64,000 nucleotides of DNA, from contig NZ_CP166991.1 in assembly GCF_046197875.1 (NCBI RefSeq), forward strand, positions 310,001-374,000, read 5' to 3'. Each line of letters opens with the position of its first letter. Within the stretch, counting starts at the first letter, position 1. The notes below the pieces were generated by a model that worked only from the letters and a program-made list of their open reading frames with translations, had not been told where the DNA came from and made no database searches. The DNA comes from Methanobrevibacter_A acididurans. GTDB lineage: Archaea > Methanobacteriota > Methanobacteria > Methanobacteriales > Methanobacteriaceae. The translations under genes and the position numbers were made by a program. Below are positions 9,021-18,081 of this stretch, in pieces.

Positions 9021-9755
9021 ATGTTAAATAATAAATTAGATATTAAAACATTAATCGTTATCATAGCATTAATCATCCTTGCTATGTATGCATTTACAGA
9101 GGTAACTTATTTTTCTTCAAAAATAGTTATAGAAAGAAATATAGAATCTCCAGTATTAACAATTCCACAATTAGGTGTTCAAGAAAAAATTAATAATGTT
9201 TCTATATCTCAAGGAGTCTATAAAGAAGAACAATCTAACACTCCAACTCATGGTGAAGTAATATTATTTGGACATAGGACACTTCAAGGTTCACCATTCT
9301 TAAGGTTAAATGAATTAAAACCTGGAGACATTATCACTTTAGATTGGCCTGGTATAGGTGAAGCAAACTATACTGTAAATTCAACAAAAATAGTTCCAGC
9401 ATCATATAAGATGCAAGTCAGCAATACTTTGCAAAAAATAGATTTAATAACATGTAATCCTATTGGATCAACAAGTGAAAGATTAATAGTCTCAGGAGAT
9501 TTAACAAGTGTAGGTGAATTAAATCATACAATATTAAAAGAAAATCCACAAAAAGATTATGGATTGTATATATGTATAATATTTTTAGCATTAGGATTAT
9601 TATTCACATATTTCTATCCTAAAGAATATCGTATGATTATATTAATTCTTATATTAATTTTATCTGCAATATTATTTTATTATAATTTCTTTCCCATATC
9701 TTCACAGATTATGGCTAATAAATTAGGATGGTTAAATAGTTTTTATAATTTCTAA
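9021..9755 (+). CDS. sortase-like cysteine transpeptidase
   Basis: A 244-residue membrane protein. A signal-anchor helix (about 10-28) is followed by an outside domain with the sortase triad His85 (LFGHRT), Cys145 (LITCNP) and Arg154 (SERLIV). Two more hydrophobic helices end the protein (about 183-200 and 205-230). Bacterial sortases join surface proteins with a C-terminal sorting signal to wall peptides. Here the likely targets are envelope proteins attached to pseudomurein or to each other. The extra C-terminal membrane pair resembles other class C-type or archaeal sortases. No sorting-signal substrate gene is adjacent. Confidence 0.85.
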   Translation: MLNNKLDIKTLIVIIALIILAMYAFTEVTYFSSKIVIERNIESPVLTIPQLGVQEKINNVSISQGVYKEEQSNTPTHGEVILFGHRTLQGSPFLRLNELKPGDIITLDWPGIGEANYTVNSTKIVPASYKMQVSNTLQKIDLITCNPIGSTSERLIVSGDLTSVGELNHTILKENPQKDYGLYICIIFLALGLLFTYFYPKEYRMIILILILILSAILFYYNFFPISSQIMANKLGWLNSFYNF

Positions 9756-9794
9756 AAAATGTATGTTTTAATAAAAAAAAGGAGAATAAACATA

Positions 9795-10166
9795 ATGGAT
9801 GTAAATGAAGAATATTTTAATAATATAACCACTAGAGAAAGAGCAATATTTGAAGGGGCAATCACAATGGGTGCATTATTCCACCAATTTGTAGGAACTC
9901 CTATAAGTAAAGCAACAGCACCTAGTTTAGAAAATGCAATCAAACAATCATTAGAATTACAACCTGCTATAGAAAAAATAGATGTTAAAATAGATTTATC
10001 AAAATTAGATGAATCAATGACAGATTTTGATTATACTACACTTAATGGTGACATGTTAGACATTAAAGTATACTCTAAAATTGAGGATATTTTAGCAGTA
10101 ATCCGTATTGAATTTATAGAGGAATTAAACTATCCTTTAATGTATGTTGAAGATATATTTGAATAA
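9795..10166 (+). CDS. mptD: archaeal dihydroneopterin aldolase
   Basis: A 123-residue protein that resembles the archaeal MptD family, with the characteristic segment FEGAITMGALFHQFVGTPI and a closing IEFIEELNYPLMYVEDIFE. MptD converts 7,8-dihydroneopterin to 6-hydroxymethyl-dihydropterin, on the route to tetrahydromethanopterin, the one-carbon carrier of methanogenesis. The frame is open 12 codons further upstream, but a GGAG site at 9781-9784 puts the start at ATG 9795. The gene lies 39 bases after the sortase and may be read from the same transcript, without an obvious functional link. Confidence 0.85.
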   Translation: MDVNEEYFNNITTRERAIFEGAITMGALFHQFVGTPISKATAPSLENAIKQSLELQPAIEKIDVKIDLSKLDESMTDFDYTTLNGDMLDIKVYSKIEDILAVIRIEFIEELNYPLMYVEDIFE

Positions 10167-10252
10167 AAGTATAAATAATCAATAAAATACTAAATATAAC
10201 AAATTAAAATACTTATTAAAATAAAAATTCACTTCTTTTCAATTCTTTTTTT

Positions 10253-10269
10253 TTAATAAATTTTATTAA
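10253..10269. repeat. near-perfect 17-base inverted repeat upstream of kor operon
   Basis: The halves TTAATAAA and TTTATTAA flank a single T. The dyad sits 125 bases upstream of korD in the 227-base gap after mptD. It could be an operator or only a chance result of extreme AT content. Confidence 0.35.
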
Positions 10270-10393
10270 TTATTAAATCTATATAATAAAGTGTTTGTCT
10301 AATTAATAAATCAATATTAGTTAGAAATTTAAAAAAAATTCTTATAAGATTAAATTAAGATAATTAAAAAAAAATTTATTTCAGGACGATTTT

Positions 10394-10600
10394 ATGATAT
10401 ATATAAACTCAAAATTATGTAAAGGATGTGACATTTGCATAATTACATGCCCTAAAGATGTTTTTGAGAAATCTAAAGAAAAAAACTCAAAAGATGTTTA
10501 TTTACCTTTCCCAAAAAATGAAGAAAAATGTAATGTATGTGGCTTATGTGAACTTTCATGTCCAGATCAAGCAATTGCTGTAGATAAAAAGGAGGACTAA
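10394..10600 (+). CDS. korD: 2-oxoglutarate:ferredoxin oxidoreductase delta subunit (2[4Fe-4S] ferredoxin)
   Basis: A 68-residue ferredoxin with two CxxCxxCxxxC clusters: Cys9, 12, 15, 19 and Cys46, 49, 52, 56. Each binds a [4Fe-4S] centre. As the first gene of the korDABC operon it passes electrons between the catalytic subunits and free ferredoxin. KorA starts 1 base after its stop. An AGGACGAT ribosome-binding site precedes ATG 10394. The delta-alpha-beta-gamma order is usual for the archaeal enzyme. Confidence 0.93.
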   Translation: MIYINSKLCKGCDICIITCPKDVFEKSKEKNSKDVYLPFPKNEEKCNVCGLCELSCPDQAIAVDKKED

Positions 10601-10601
10601 A

Positions 10602-11735
10602 ATGTCTCAAGAATATTTCTTATTAGGAAATGAAGCCTGTGCTAAAGGTGCAATCTACGCAGGATGCCGATTCTTTGCAGGATACCCAATAACTCCTTCA
10701 ACAGAAATAGCAGAAGCATTAGCAAGAGAATTACCTAAAGTGGATGGTGCATTTGTACAAATGGAAGATGAAATAGCATCAGCAGGAGCACTAGTTGGAG
10801 CATCATGGAGTGGTGTTAAATCAATGACAGCAACATCAGGACCAGGAATCTCATTAATGCAAGAAAACATTGGTTATGCATTCATTACAGAAACTCCAAT
10901 TGTAATCATAAATGTGCAAAGAGGTTCACCTTCCACAGGTCAACCAACAATGTCTAGTCAATCAGATATGATGCAAGTAAGATGGGGATCACATGGAGAT
11001 TATGAACCAATCGCATTAGCACCATCATCAGTACAAGAATTCTTTGACTTCACAATAGAAGCATTCAATTTAGCTGAAAAATACAGATGCCCAGTATTTG
11101 TAATGTCAGATGAAGCAGTAGGACACATGAGAGAAAAAATGTCAATACCTGATGATATTAATGTTCAAACTCGCCAAATGCCTGAAGAACCTCCAGAAGA
11201 TTACCTACCATTTAAAGCTCCAAAAAACGGCACACCAAAAATGCCAGCATTTGGAGATGGATATAACGTAGCAATTACCGGATTAACACATGATGAAAGA
11301 GGATACCCAGATACAAATAATCCAAAAACACACTCACAACTTGTAAAAAGATTATGTAATAAAATATTAAAAAACCGAGAAGATATTGTATCTTTTAAAG
11401 AAGAAGATTGTGATGATGCTGATTTAGTAGTAATAACTTATGGTTCACCATACAGATCTGCAAAAACAGCAGTTAATCAAGCAAGAGAAGAAGGTCTTAA
11501 AGTAGGTTCATTAAAAATCAACACACCATGGCCTTTCCCAGATGAAGAGCTTGAAAAAATAGCAAAACAAGCAGATGATTTATTAGTACTTGAACAAAAT
11601 CTCGGACAAATGGTCCATGAAGTAGAAAGAGTAGCTAAATCTGATGCAAATGTTCATTTATTTGGAAAAATTGGAGGAGAACTCCACAAACCTGATGAAA
11701 TCTTAACAAAGATTAAAGAAATCAAGGGGGTATAA
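10602..11735 (+). CDS. korA: 2-oxoglutarate:ferredoxin oxidoreductase alpha subunit
   Basis: A 377-residue subunit that holds the pyrimidine-binding and transketolase C-terminal-like domains of the 2-oxoacid oxidoreductase. Typical blocks are GCRFFAGYPITPSTEIAE near the start, GPGISLMQENIGYAFITETPIVIINVQRGSPSTGQPT, and MSDEAVGHM. With KorB, KorC and KorD it makes 2-oxoglutarate from succinyl-CoA, CO2 and reduced ferredoxin, giving the glutamate precursor through an incomplete reductive citric acid pathway. Assignment to 2-oxoglutarate rather than pyruvate rests on the separate korDABC order and the sucC gene that follows. Confidence 0.92.
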   Translation: MSQEYFLLGNEACAKGAIYAGCRFFAGYPITPSTEIAEALARELPKVDGAFVQMEDEIASAGALVGASWSGVKSMTATSGPGISLMQENIGYAFITETPIVIINVQRGSPSTGQPTMSSQSDMMQVRWGSHGDYEPIALAPSSVQEFFDFTIEAFNLAEKYRCPVFVMSDEAVGHMREKMSIPDDINVQTRQMPEEPPEDYLPFKAPKNGTPKMPAFGDGYNVAITGLTHDERGYPDTNNPKTHSQLVKRLCNKILKNREDIVSFKEEDCDDADLVVITYGSPYRSAKTAVNQAREEGLKVGSLKINTPWPFPDEELEKIAKQADDLLVLEQNLGQMVHEVERVAKSDANVHLFGKIGGELHKPDEILTKIKEIKGV

Positions 11736-11738
11736 ATA

Positions 11739-12599
11739 ATGGTTGAAGAAAAACAAAGTCCATTTTTAAAATATTTAAGAGAAGATAGACTTCCTCACAT
11801 ATTCTGTCCAGGCTGTGGTAATGGTATGGTTATGAATGCTTTCTTTAAAGCATTAGAAGGTACTGATATTGATTTTGAAAATATTGCTATGGTTTCAGGA
11901 ATCGGATGTTCATCTAGAATACCAGGTTATGTGAAATGTGATTCATTACACACAACACATGGAAGAGCATTACCATTTGCTACAGGATTAAAAGTAGGAA
12001 ATCCAGATTTAGATGTTATAGTATTCACTGGTGATGGGGATGGTGCATCCATAGGAGGAAACCATTTAATTCATGCTGCAAGACGTAATATTAACTTAAC
12101 TGTAATTTGTGTTAATAATAATATTTATGGAATGACTGGAGGACAAATCAGTCCAACCTCACCAAAAGGAAGTTATGGAACTACAGCACCTTACGGTTCT
12201 AAAGATGTTCCATTTAACTTATCCGAATTAGTAGTTGCTGCAGGAGCATCTTATGTAGCTAGATGGACATCAACAAATCCTCTCCAATTAGTTAATTCAA
12301 TTAAAAAAGGATTAAATACTAATGGATTTGCATTCATTGAAGTAGTTACACAATGTCCAACATACTATGGAAGAAAAAATAAAATGAAAACTGCAACTGC
12401 AATGTTTGAATACTTAAAAGAAAATAGTATAAATAAAAGAAAAGCAGACAAAATGGATCCTGAAGAAATTGAAGATAAAATCATCATTGGAGAATTTATC
12501 AATAGACAAGAACCTGAATTCACAGATAATGTTCAAGAATTAGATGAAGAAACTTCTAAAAAACCATATAAAAAACGAACAGCATATGAGGAGTTATGA
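11739..12599 (+). CDS. korB: 2-oxoglutarate:ferredoxin oxidoreductase beta subunit
   Basis: A 286-residue thiamine diphosphate-binding subunit. CPGCGNGM near the N-terminus (Cys23, Cys26) helps hold the iron-sulfur cluster. The metal and diphosphate motif GDGDGASIGGNH is followed by the NNNIYGMTGGQ segment typical of this enzyme family. It starts 3 bases after korA and overlaps the frame of korC near its end. It supplies the active site where the oxoacid carbon is bound to the cofactor. Confidence 0.94.
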   Translation: MVEEKQSPFLKYLREDRLPHIFCPGCGNGMVMNAFFKALEGTDIDFENIAMVSGIGCSSRIPGYVKCDSLHTTHGRALPFATGLKVGNPDLDVIVFTGDGDGASIGGNHLIHAARRNINLTVICVNNNIYGMTGGQISPTSPKGSYGTTAPYGSKDVPFNLSELVVAAGASYVARWTSTNPLQLVNSIKKGLNTNGFAFIEVVTQCPTYYGRKNKMKTATAMFEYLKENSINKRKADKMDPEEIEDKIIIGEFINRQEPEFTDNVQELDEETSKKPYKKRTAYEEL

Positions 12600-12604
12600 T
12601 TAAT

Positions 12605-13156
12605 ATGAGAACCGAAATAAGAATTGCTGGATTTGGTGGTCAAGGAGTTATAATGGCTGGAATCATTGTAGGTAAAGCAGCAGCATTATACGATAATATA
12701 AATGCAGTTCAAACACAATCATATGGTCCTGAAGCTAGAGGAGGAGCATCAAAAACTGAAGTTGTAATTAGTGATGATGAAATTTATTATCCTAAAGTTC
12801 AAGAACCAGATATCCTTGTTGCAATGTCACATACTGCTTTAATAAAATATTTGGATGATTTAAAAGATAATGGAATATTAATTATAGATCCCGATATGGT
12901 TGAAGAAAATGATCCTGTACTTGTAAAATTTATCAAAGACCATAATATAAAATTATTCAAAGCACCTGCAACAGAAACAGCTGTTAATGATATAGGTTTA
13001 AGAGTCGTTGCGAATATTGTTATGGTTGGTGCGATAGTTAAAGCTACAAAAATAATTTCTAAAGATGCTGCATTAAAAGCTATATTATCTAGTGTTCCTA
13101 AGGGAACTGAAAAGAAAAACCAAGATGCATTCGAAGCAGGATATAATCTGATTTAA
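12605..13156 (+). CDS. korC: 2-oxoglutarate:ferredoxin oxidoreductase gamma subunit
   Basis: A 183-residue gamma subunit beginning MRTEIRIAGFGGQGV, the family signature, with YGPEARGG in its first third. The frame is open to an earlier ATG at 12596, but the GAGGAG site ends 2 bases before that codon and suits ATG 12605 better. The gene closes the korDABC operon; a short AT-rich gap then leads to sucC. Confidence 0.92.
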   Translation: MRTEIRIAGFGGQGVIMAGIIVGKAAALYDNINAVQTQSYGPEARGGASKTEVVISDDEIYYPKVQEPDILVAMSHTALIKYLDDLKDNGILIIDPDMVEENDPVLVKFIKDHNIKLFKAPATETAVNDIGLRVVANIVMVGAIVKATKIISKDAALKAILSSVPKGTEKKNQDAFEAGYNLI

Positions 13157-13203
13157 TTTAAATAAATAGTATAAATAAATAAATAATTTATTGGGGAATA
13201 ATC

Positions 13204-14313
13204 ATGAAATTTTATGAAAATAATGCAAAAAAAATCTTTAAAAAGGAAGGTATTCAAATTTTAGATGGAGAAGTTGCATATTCTCCTCAAGAAGCTATGG
13301 CTATTACTACCGAATTTGGAGTTCCAGTTGCAGTTAAATCACAAGTTTTAACTGGAGGAAGAGGTAAAGCTGGAGGTATTAAATTTGCAGATACTCCGGG
13401 TGAAGCTTTCGAGAAAGCTACTGAACTTTTAGGTTCTAAAATTAAAGATGAAACAGTTAATCATTTATTAATTGAAAAAAAAGCAGATATTATTAAAGAA
13501 TTCTTTTTATCCATTACTATAGATAGAGCTAATAAAAAACCTATTATAATGGTCAGTGCTGAAGGTGGAATGGAAATAGAAGAATTAGCAAAAACTAATC
13601 CTGAAAAAATTATTAAATATCATGTTGACCCTTTAAGAGAATTTTTCCCATTTGAAGCTCGTGAAATTGCAATTAAAATGGGTGTTGATTCTAAATATAT
13701 TCAAGGAATTGGTAATGTAATTTGGGAACTTTATCAAGTATTCGATAAATATGATGCTCATACTGCTGAAATTAATCCTTTAGCCTTAACTCCAGAAGGT
13801 TTTATTGCTGCTGATGCTAAATTAGAAATAGAAAATGATGCTTTATTCCGTCATAAAGATGTTATGGAAGAATTAAACTTCCAAAAGAAAGAATTTGCTT
13901 TTGTTACTCTTGATGGGGATATTGCAGTATTAGGTAATGGTGCAGGTTTAACTTTAACTGGAATGGACATGATTAAACTTGCAGGTGGTGAACCTGCTAC
14001 TTTCTTAGATATTGGTGGAGGATCATCTGAAAGTACTATTAAAAAAGCGTTAAGTTTAGTTTTAACTTACCCTCCTGTGAAAGTAGTATTTTTAAATGTT
14101 TTAGGAGGTATTACTCGGGCTGATGATGTTGCTAAAGGTGTAGTGGATGCTATTAAAGCAACTAATAAAGAAGTTCATATTGTAATACGTTTAACTGGTA
14201 CTAATGAGAAAGAAGGTCAAAAGATTTTAGATGATGCTGGAATTCCATATGAAACAAGTATGGAAAAAGCTGCTAAAAAGGCTGTTGAAATCTGTAATTC
14301 CCTTAAAGATTAA
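13204..14313 (+). CDS. sucC: succinyl-CoA synthetase (ADP-forming) beta subunit
   Basis: A 369-residue protein with an N-terminal ATP-grasp domain (SQVLTGGRGKAGGIKFA) and a C-terminal CoA-ligase half (NGAGLTLTGMDMIKLAGGEPATFLDIGGG). It makes succinyl-CoA from succinate, CoA and ATP, feeding the Kor enzyme encoded just upstream. A GGGGAAT site lies before ATG 13204, and the 47-base gap suggests the same operon. The alpha subunit sucD, needed for activity, is not in this window, so it must lie elsewhere in the genome. Confidence 0.93.
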   Translation: MKFYENNAKKIFKKEGIQILDGEVAYSPQEAMAITTEFGVPVAVKSQVLTGGRGKAGGIKFADTPGEAFEKATELLGSKIKDETVNHLLIEKKADIIKEFFLSITIDRANKKPIIMVSAEGGMEIEELAKTNPEKIIKYHVDPLREFFPFEAREIAIKMGVDSKYIQGIGNVIWELYQVFDKYDAHTAEINPLALTPEGFIAADAKLEIENDALFRHKDVMEELNFQKKEFAFVTLDGDIAVLGNGAGLTLTGMDMIKLAGGEPATFLDIGGGSSESTIKKALSLVLTYPPVKVVFLNVLGGITRADDVAKGVVDAIKATNKEVHIVIRLTGTNEKEGQKILDDAGIPYETSMEKAAKKAVEICNSLKD

Positions 14314-14366
14314 AAAAATTTTATATTAAATTTTTTTTAATTTTCACTATTTTTTAAATATTTTTT
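14314..14366. terminator. shared T-rich end between sucC and taw1
   Basis: The gap between the convergent sucC and taw1 genes holds several runs of seven to eight T on the plus strand and matching A runs. These suit archaeal intrinsic termination in both directions. Confidence 0.5.
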
Positions 14367-15293
14367 TTATTTTAATAATACAACTCTACTTATCTCAGAG
14401 TCATTAATTATTTTTTGACCTGTGTATTGACAAATTTCTTCTGCAAAGTCTTTTACTTCTTGGAATGTTGGCATATTTTCAAGTGTTAATCTTTCTCTTG
14501 AATATCCCACACACATATATGCTTTTATTTCTACATAAGTTGGGTTTGCTTTTTCTAAAAGTTTCCCATAATCTTCTGCTTTAACCATATTTTTTCCCTT
14601 AACACATGTTGTCCGTATACATGTTCTACTATCATAACTATTTAAAAAGTTAAGGGTTTCATTTAAACGATTCCAACCATCATTTATTTGAGGGTTACAA
14701 ACATCTTTATAAATTTTCTCATCAGGTGCATCTAAGGAAATGTATAATTGTGTAGGTTCATTTTCTAACTCTTCCAATTTTTTAGGATTCATCCCATTAC
14801 TAACAAGAAAAGTGTTAAAATCTCGACGATTAAACTCACCAATTAACTCATCAATTTCAGGATAAAAAGTAGGTTCACCTGCTAAAGAAATAGCAGCATT
14901 AGTAGGTTTCTTACTTTCCTCTAATTTCTTTTTATCTGCTTTATCATTACCCCAAAAACCACATAAAAGTTTAGTCTGAGCAGCAATAGCCTCATCAATA
15001 ATAGTCTTAGGATCATCATAATCCCCATCCCATTCAGTTTCAGTTAAAGACAAATCCCTCCAACAAAAACTACACTTCTGATTACAAAAAGGAACTGCAG
15101 GAGAAAATTGAAGACAACGATGACTTTCAATACCATAAAACTTCTCTTTATAACAAACTCCCTCATTCAAAATACTTTTTTTCTGCCAATGGCAAATCTT
15201 GGCTGCAGAATGACCATGTTCACCTACAAAACGATAACCACTATACTCTAATTTTTCTTGTTGTTTTTTAGTTAATGACATAATAAAAACCAT
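14367..15293 (-). CDS. taw1: tRNA 4-demethylwyosine synthase (radical SAM)
   Basis: A 308-residue radical SAM enzyme. Cys70, Cys74 and Cys77 (CNQKCSFCWRD) bind the SAM cluster. Cys34, Cys47 and Cys60 match the second iron-sulfur cluster of the TYW1/Taw1 family. SLAGEPTFYPEIDELI is a family block. The enzyme joins two carbons from pyruvate to N1-methylguanosine at position 37 of tRNA-Phe, forming the tricyclic wyosine core. The start could be ATG 15293 or ATG 15281 (MSLTKKQQ); neither has a clear ribosome-binding site. It is a single-gene unit facing sucC. Confidence 0.93.
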   Translation of the reverse strand: MVFIMSLTKKQQEKLEYSGYRFVGEHGHSAAKICHWQKKSILNEGVCYKEKFYGIESHRCLQFSPAVPFCNQKCSFCWRDLSLTETEWDGDYDDPKTIIDEAIAAQTKLLCGFWGNDKADKKKLEESKKPTNAAISLAGEPTFYPEIDELIGEFNRRDFNTFLVSNGMNPKKLEELENEPTQLYISLDAPDEKIYKDVCNPQINDGWNRLNETLNFLNSYDSRTCIRTTCVKGKNMVKAEDYGKLLEKANPTYVEIKAYMCVGYSRERLTLENMPTFQEVKDFAEEICQYTGQKIINDSEISRVVLLK

Positions 15294-15447
15294 AAATTTT
15301 TAAAAATATACCTAATTAAAATTAATTATAAATATAATTATACATAATATTATTTATTATATACGTTTAGAATTCTTTAAAAAGATTATTTTCTAAAAAA
15401 AATTCAAGGAATTCAAAAATTAAAAAATTTTTATGGGGTAATTAAAT

Positions 15448-16125
15448 TTGTCTAAAAATGATAAACCTATTGTAATATTAAATTATAAAACTTATTTAGA
15501 ATCTAGTGGAGACAAAGCATTATCATTAGCAAAAGACTTAGAAAGTGCTTATGATGAAACAGGAATACCAATGATAGCATCACCACAAGCAATAGATATA
15601 ACAAAAATAAAAGATGAAACAAGCATACCAGTTTATGCACAACATATAGATCCAATAAAACCAGGTGGAAACACAGGATCAAATCTATTAGAATCATTTT
15701 TAGCTAATGGCATAGATGGAACATTACTAAATCATTCAGAAAAAAGAATGAAATTAGCAGATATAGAATCTTTAGTTACTAAAGCAAAAGAATCAAACCT
15801 AAAAACATGTGTATGCTCAAACAATGTTGCAACAAGTGAAGCAATAGCAACACTCTCACCAACATATGTAGCAGTAGAACCTCCAGAATTAATAGGAACA
15901 GGAATACCAGTATCTAAAGCAGAACCTGAAATCATCACAGGAACCGTAGATAAAGTAAAAAATATTAACAAAAATGTTAAAGTTTTATGTGGCGCAGGAA
16001 TATCAACAGGAGAAGATATGAAAGCAGCTATAGAACTTGGAGCAGAAGGAGTTCTTTTAGCTAGTGGAATAATAAAAGCTAAAAATCCAAAAGAAGCATT
16101 ACTGGATTTAGTAAGTAAAATATAA
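15448..16125 (+). CDS. tpiA: triosephosphate isomerase (archaeal type)
   Basis: A 225-residue protein of the short archaeal TIM class. It has the substrate lysine in NYKTY (Lys14), a histidine in LLNHSEKR, and the catalytic glutamate in VAVEPPELIGTG. It interconverts dihydroxyacetone phosphate and glyceraldehyde-3-phosphate in gluconeogenesis. The start codon is TTG 15448, preceded by GGGGTAAT. pgk follows 33 bases downstream on the same strand, so the pair forms a gluconeogenic operon. Confidence 0.94.
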   Translation: MSKNDKPIVILNYKTYLESSGDKALSLAKDLESAYDETGIPMIASPQAIDITKIKDETSIPVYAQHIDPIKPGGNTGSNLLESFLANGIDGTLLNHSEKRMKLADIESLVTKAKESNLKTCVCSNNVATSEAIATLSPTYVAVEPPELIGTGIPVSKAEPEIITGTVDKVKNINKNVKVLCGAGISTGEDMKAAIELGAEGVLLASGIIKAKNPKEALLDLVSKI

Positions 16126-16158
16126 TAGGAGTAAAATAGTTAGGTAGGGAAAAATAAT

Positions 16159-17388
16159 ATGTCAATTAACTTTAATACATTAGATGATTTTGAAATAGAA
16201 GGAAAAACAGTTCTTATAAGAATTGATATAAACTCACCTGTAGACCCCTCATCTGGAACAATTTTAGATGACACTCGAGAAAAATTACATTCCGAAACAT
16301 TAAAAGAATTATCAAACAAAGGTGCAAAAACAGTTATTCTAGCCCACCAAAGCAGACCAGGAAAAACTGATTTCACAACTCTAAAACAACATGCTGAAGT
16401 ATTAACAGATATATTAAGTATACATGTGAAATATGTAGACTCAATATTTTCAGTTAGAGCAAAAAAAGCAATTAGAGATTTAAAAGATGGTGAATTACTC
16501 CTTCTTGAAAATGCAAGATTTTTCTCAGAAGAAACACTTCAAAGAACTCCAGAAGAACAATCAAAATCAATAATGGTAAAAGAATTATCCCCACTTATAG
16601 ATTTATTTATAAACGATGCATTTGCAGCAGCACACAGATCACAAGTTTCACTTGTAGGATTCACTAAAAAGGTTCCTTCAGCAGCAGGTAGAGTAATGGA
16701 AAAAGAATTAAAAATACTCACCGAAGCATTAGATAATGTTAAAAAACCATGTGTATTTGTTCTCGGAGGAATGAAAGCAGACGACTCCATAATGGTAATG
16801 GAAAATGTATTAAGAAATGGAACTGCAGATACCGTTATAACTTCTGGTATAATAGCAAATATTTTATTATGGGCAGCTGGAATCGATATTAATGATGTTA
16901 ATAAAGATTTCATTAAAAATAAAGGTTACTATAATATGGTGGATAAATCAAAACAACTACTTAAAGAATTCCCCAATCAAATAGTATATCCAAAAGATGT
17001 AGCTGTAAATGTTGATGGAGAAAGAGAAGACTTACCTATTAACCAAATAACAAATCATTCAATCTTTGATATAGGTAAAGAAACAATTAAAGAATATGCA
17101 AAAATAATTAGAGATGCAAAAACAATATTTGCTAATGGTCCAGCAGGGGTCTTTGAAAATCCGAAATTTGCAATAGGCACTGAAGATATAATAAATTCCA
17201 TAGCAATATCTAAAGGTTATAGTATAATTGGTGGAGGACATATTGCTGCAGCTACTACTAGTTTAGGATATGAAGATAAAATGGATCATGTAAGTAGTGG
17301 TGGTGGAGCTTGTATAAGTTTACTTGCAGGAAAAAAATTACCAGCAGTTAAAGCTTTAGAAGATTCTGCAAAAAATTTTGAAAAATAA
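16159..17388 (+). CDS. pgk: phosphoglycerate kinase
   Basis: A 409-residue kinase with the N-terminal substrate-binding segment KTVLIRIDINSPVD and the HQSRPG block. FINDAFAAAHRSQVSLVG and VLGGMKADDS lie in the middle, and the ATP-side glycine motif GGGHIAAA near the end. It phosphorylates 3-phosphoglycerate in the gluconeogenic direction in this organism. Length is normal for archaeal Pgk. It lies directly downstream of tpiA and faces thiE. Confidence 0.95.
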   Translation: MSINFNTLDDFEIEGKTVLIRIDINSPVDPSSGTILDDTREKLHSETLKELSNKGAKTVILAHQSRPGKTDFTTLKQHAEVLTDILSIHVKYVDSIFSVRAKKAIRDLKDGELLLLENARFFSEETLQRTPEEQSKSIMVKELSPLIDLFINDAFAAAHRSQVSLVGFTKKVPSAAGRVMEKELKILTEALDNVKKPCVFVLGGMKADDSIMVMENVLRNGTADTVITSGIIANILLWAAGIDINDVNKDFIKNKGYYNMVDKSKQLLKEFPNQIVYPKDVAVNVDGEREDLPINQITNHSIFDIGKETIKEYAKIIRDAKTIFANGPAGVFENPKFAIGTEDIINSIAISKGYSIIGGGHIAAATTSLGYEDKMDHVSSGGGACISLLAGKKLPAVKALEDSAKNFEK

Positions 17389-17424
17389 AATTAAATTTTA
17401 AATATTATTATAATCTCTTTTTTT
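17389..17424. terminator. convergent T-rich end between pgk and thiE
   Basis: A 36-base gap between convergent genes contains a nine-T run on the plus strand and AT-rich sequence after both stop codons, fitting bidirectional termination. Confidence 0.45.
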
Positions 17425-18057
17425 TTATTTTATAGCATCAAATTCCTTTTTTAAATTTTCACTAGTAAATTCAGGATCTTTACTTTCCATAATTGCTGAG
17501 ACAACACAAATCCCTTCAATATTTGTACCTTTAAAATCTTTAACATTAGATTCATTAACTCCACCTATAACAACAACTGGAATATTTACAGAATCTGCAA
17601 TATTTTTCAAATCTTGAAGACTTATATGTGGAGCATTAGGTTTTGTTGGAGATGGAAAAACAGCACCAGATCCAATATAATCGGCACCATCATTTTCAGC
17701 TTTTTTAGCTTGTTCTACAGTTTGAGCTGAAACACCAAGTAACATATCCGGTCCAATTACTTTTCTAACTTCAGCAGCATCAATATCTGTTTGGCCTACA
17801 TGAACTCCATCAGCTTCTAAATCCATTGCTATAGCTACATTATTATCAATAATAAATGGAATATTATATTTTTTAGCTATTTTTTGAACTTTTTTACCTA
17901 TTTCTAAAAATTCAGTTAAAGGTAATTCTTTTTCACGAACTTGAAGCATTGTAATGCCACCTTTAGCTGCTTTTTCAATAATGTTTAAAAATTCATCTTC
18001 AGTTTTATTTTTATTATTAGTTACTAAGTATAAACTATAATCAATATCTTTATCCAT
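17425..18057 (-). CDS. thiE: thiamine-phosphate synthase
   Basis: A 210-residue TIM-barrel protein with LYLVTNN at the start, LQVREKEL, FIIDNNVAIAMDLEADGVHVGQ and the phosphate-binding segment GADYIGSGAVFPSPTKP. It condenses HMP diphosphate with thiazole phosphate to give thiamine phosphate. It lies 24 bases after thiM on the same strand, so the two should be co-transcribed. No bacterial-type TPP riboswitch is seen upstream of the operon. Confidence 0.95.
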   Translation of the reverse strand: MDKDIDYSLYLVTNNKNKTEDEFLNIIEKAAKGGITMLQVREKELPLTEFLEIGKKVQKIAKKYNIPFIIDNNVAIAMDLEADGVHVGQTDIDAAEVRKVIGPDMLLGVSAQTVEQAKKAENDGADYIGSGAVFPSPTKPNAPHISLQDLKNIADSVNIPVVVIGGVNESNVKDFKGTNIEGICVVSAIMESKDPEFTSENLKKEFDAIK

Positions 18058-18081
18058 ATTTAATCGTTTCCTATTATTTTT

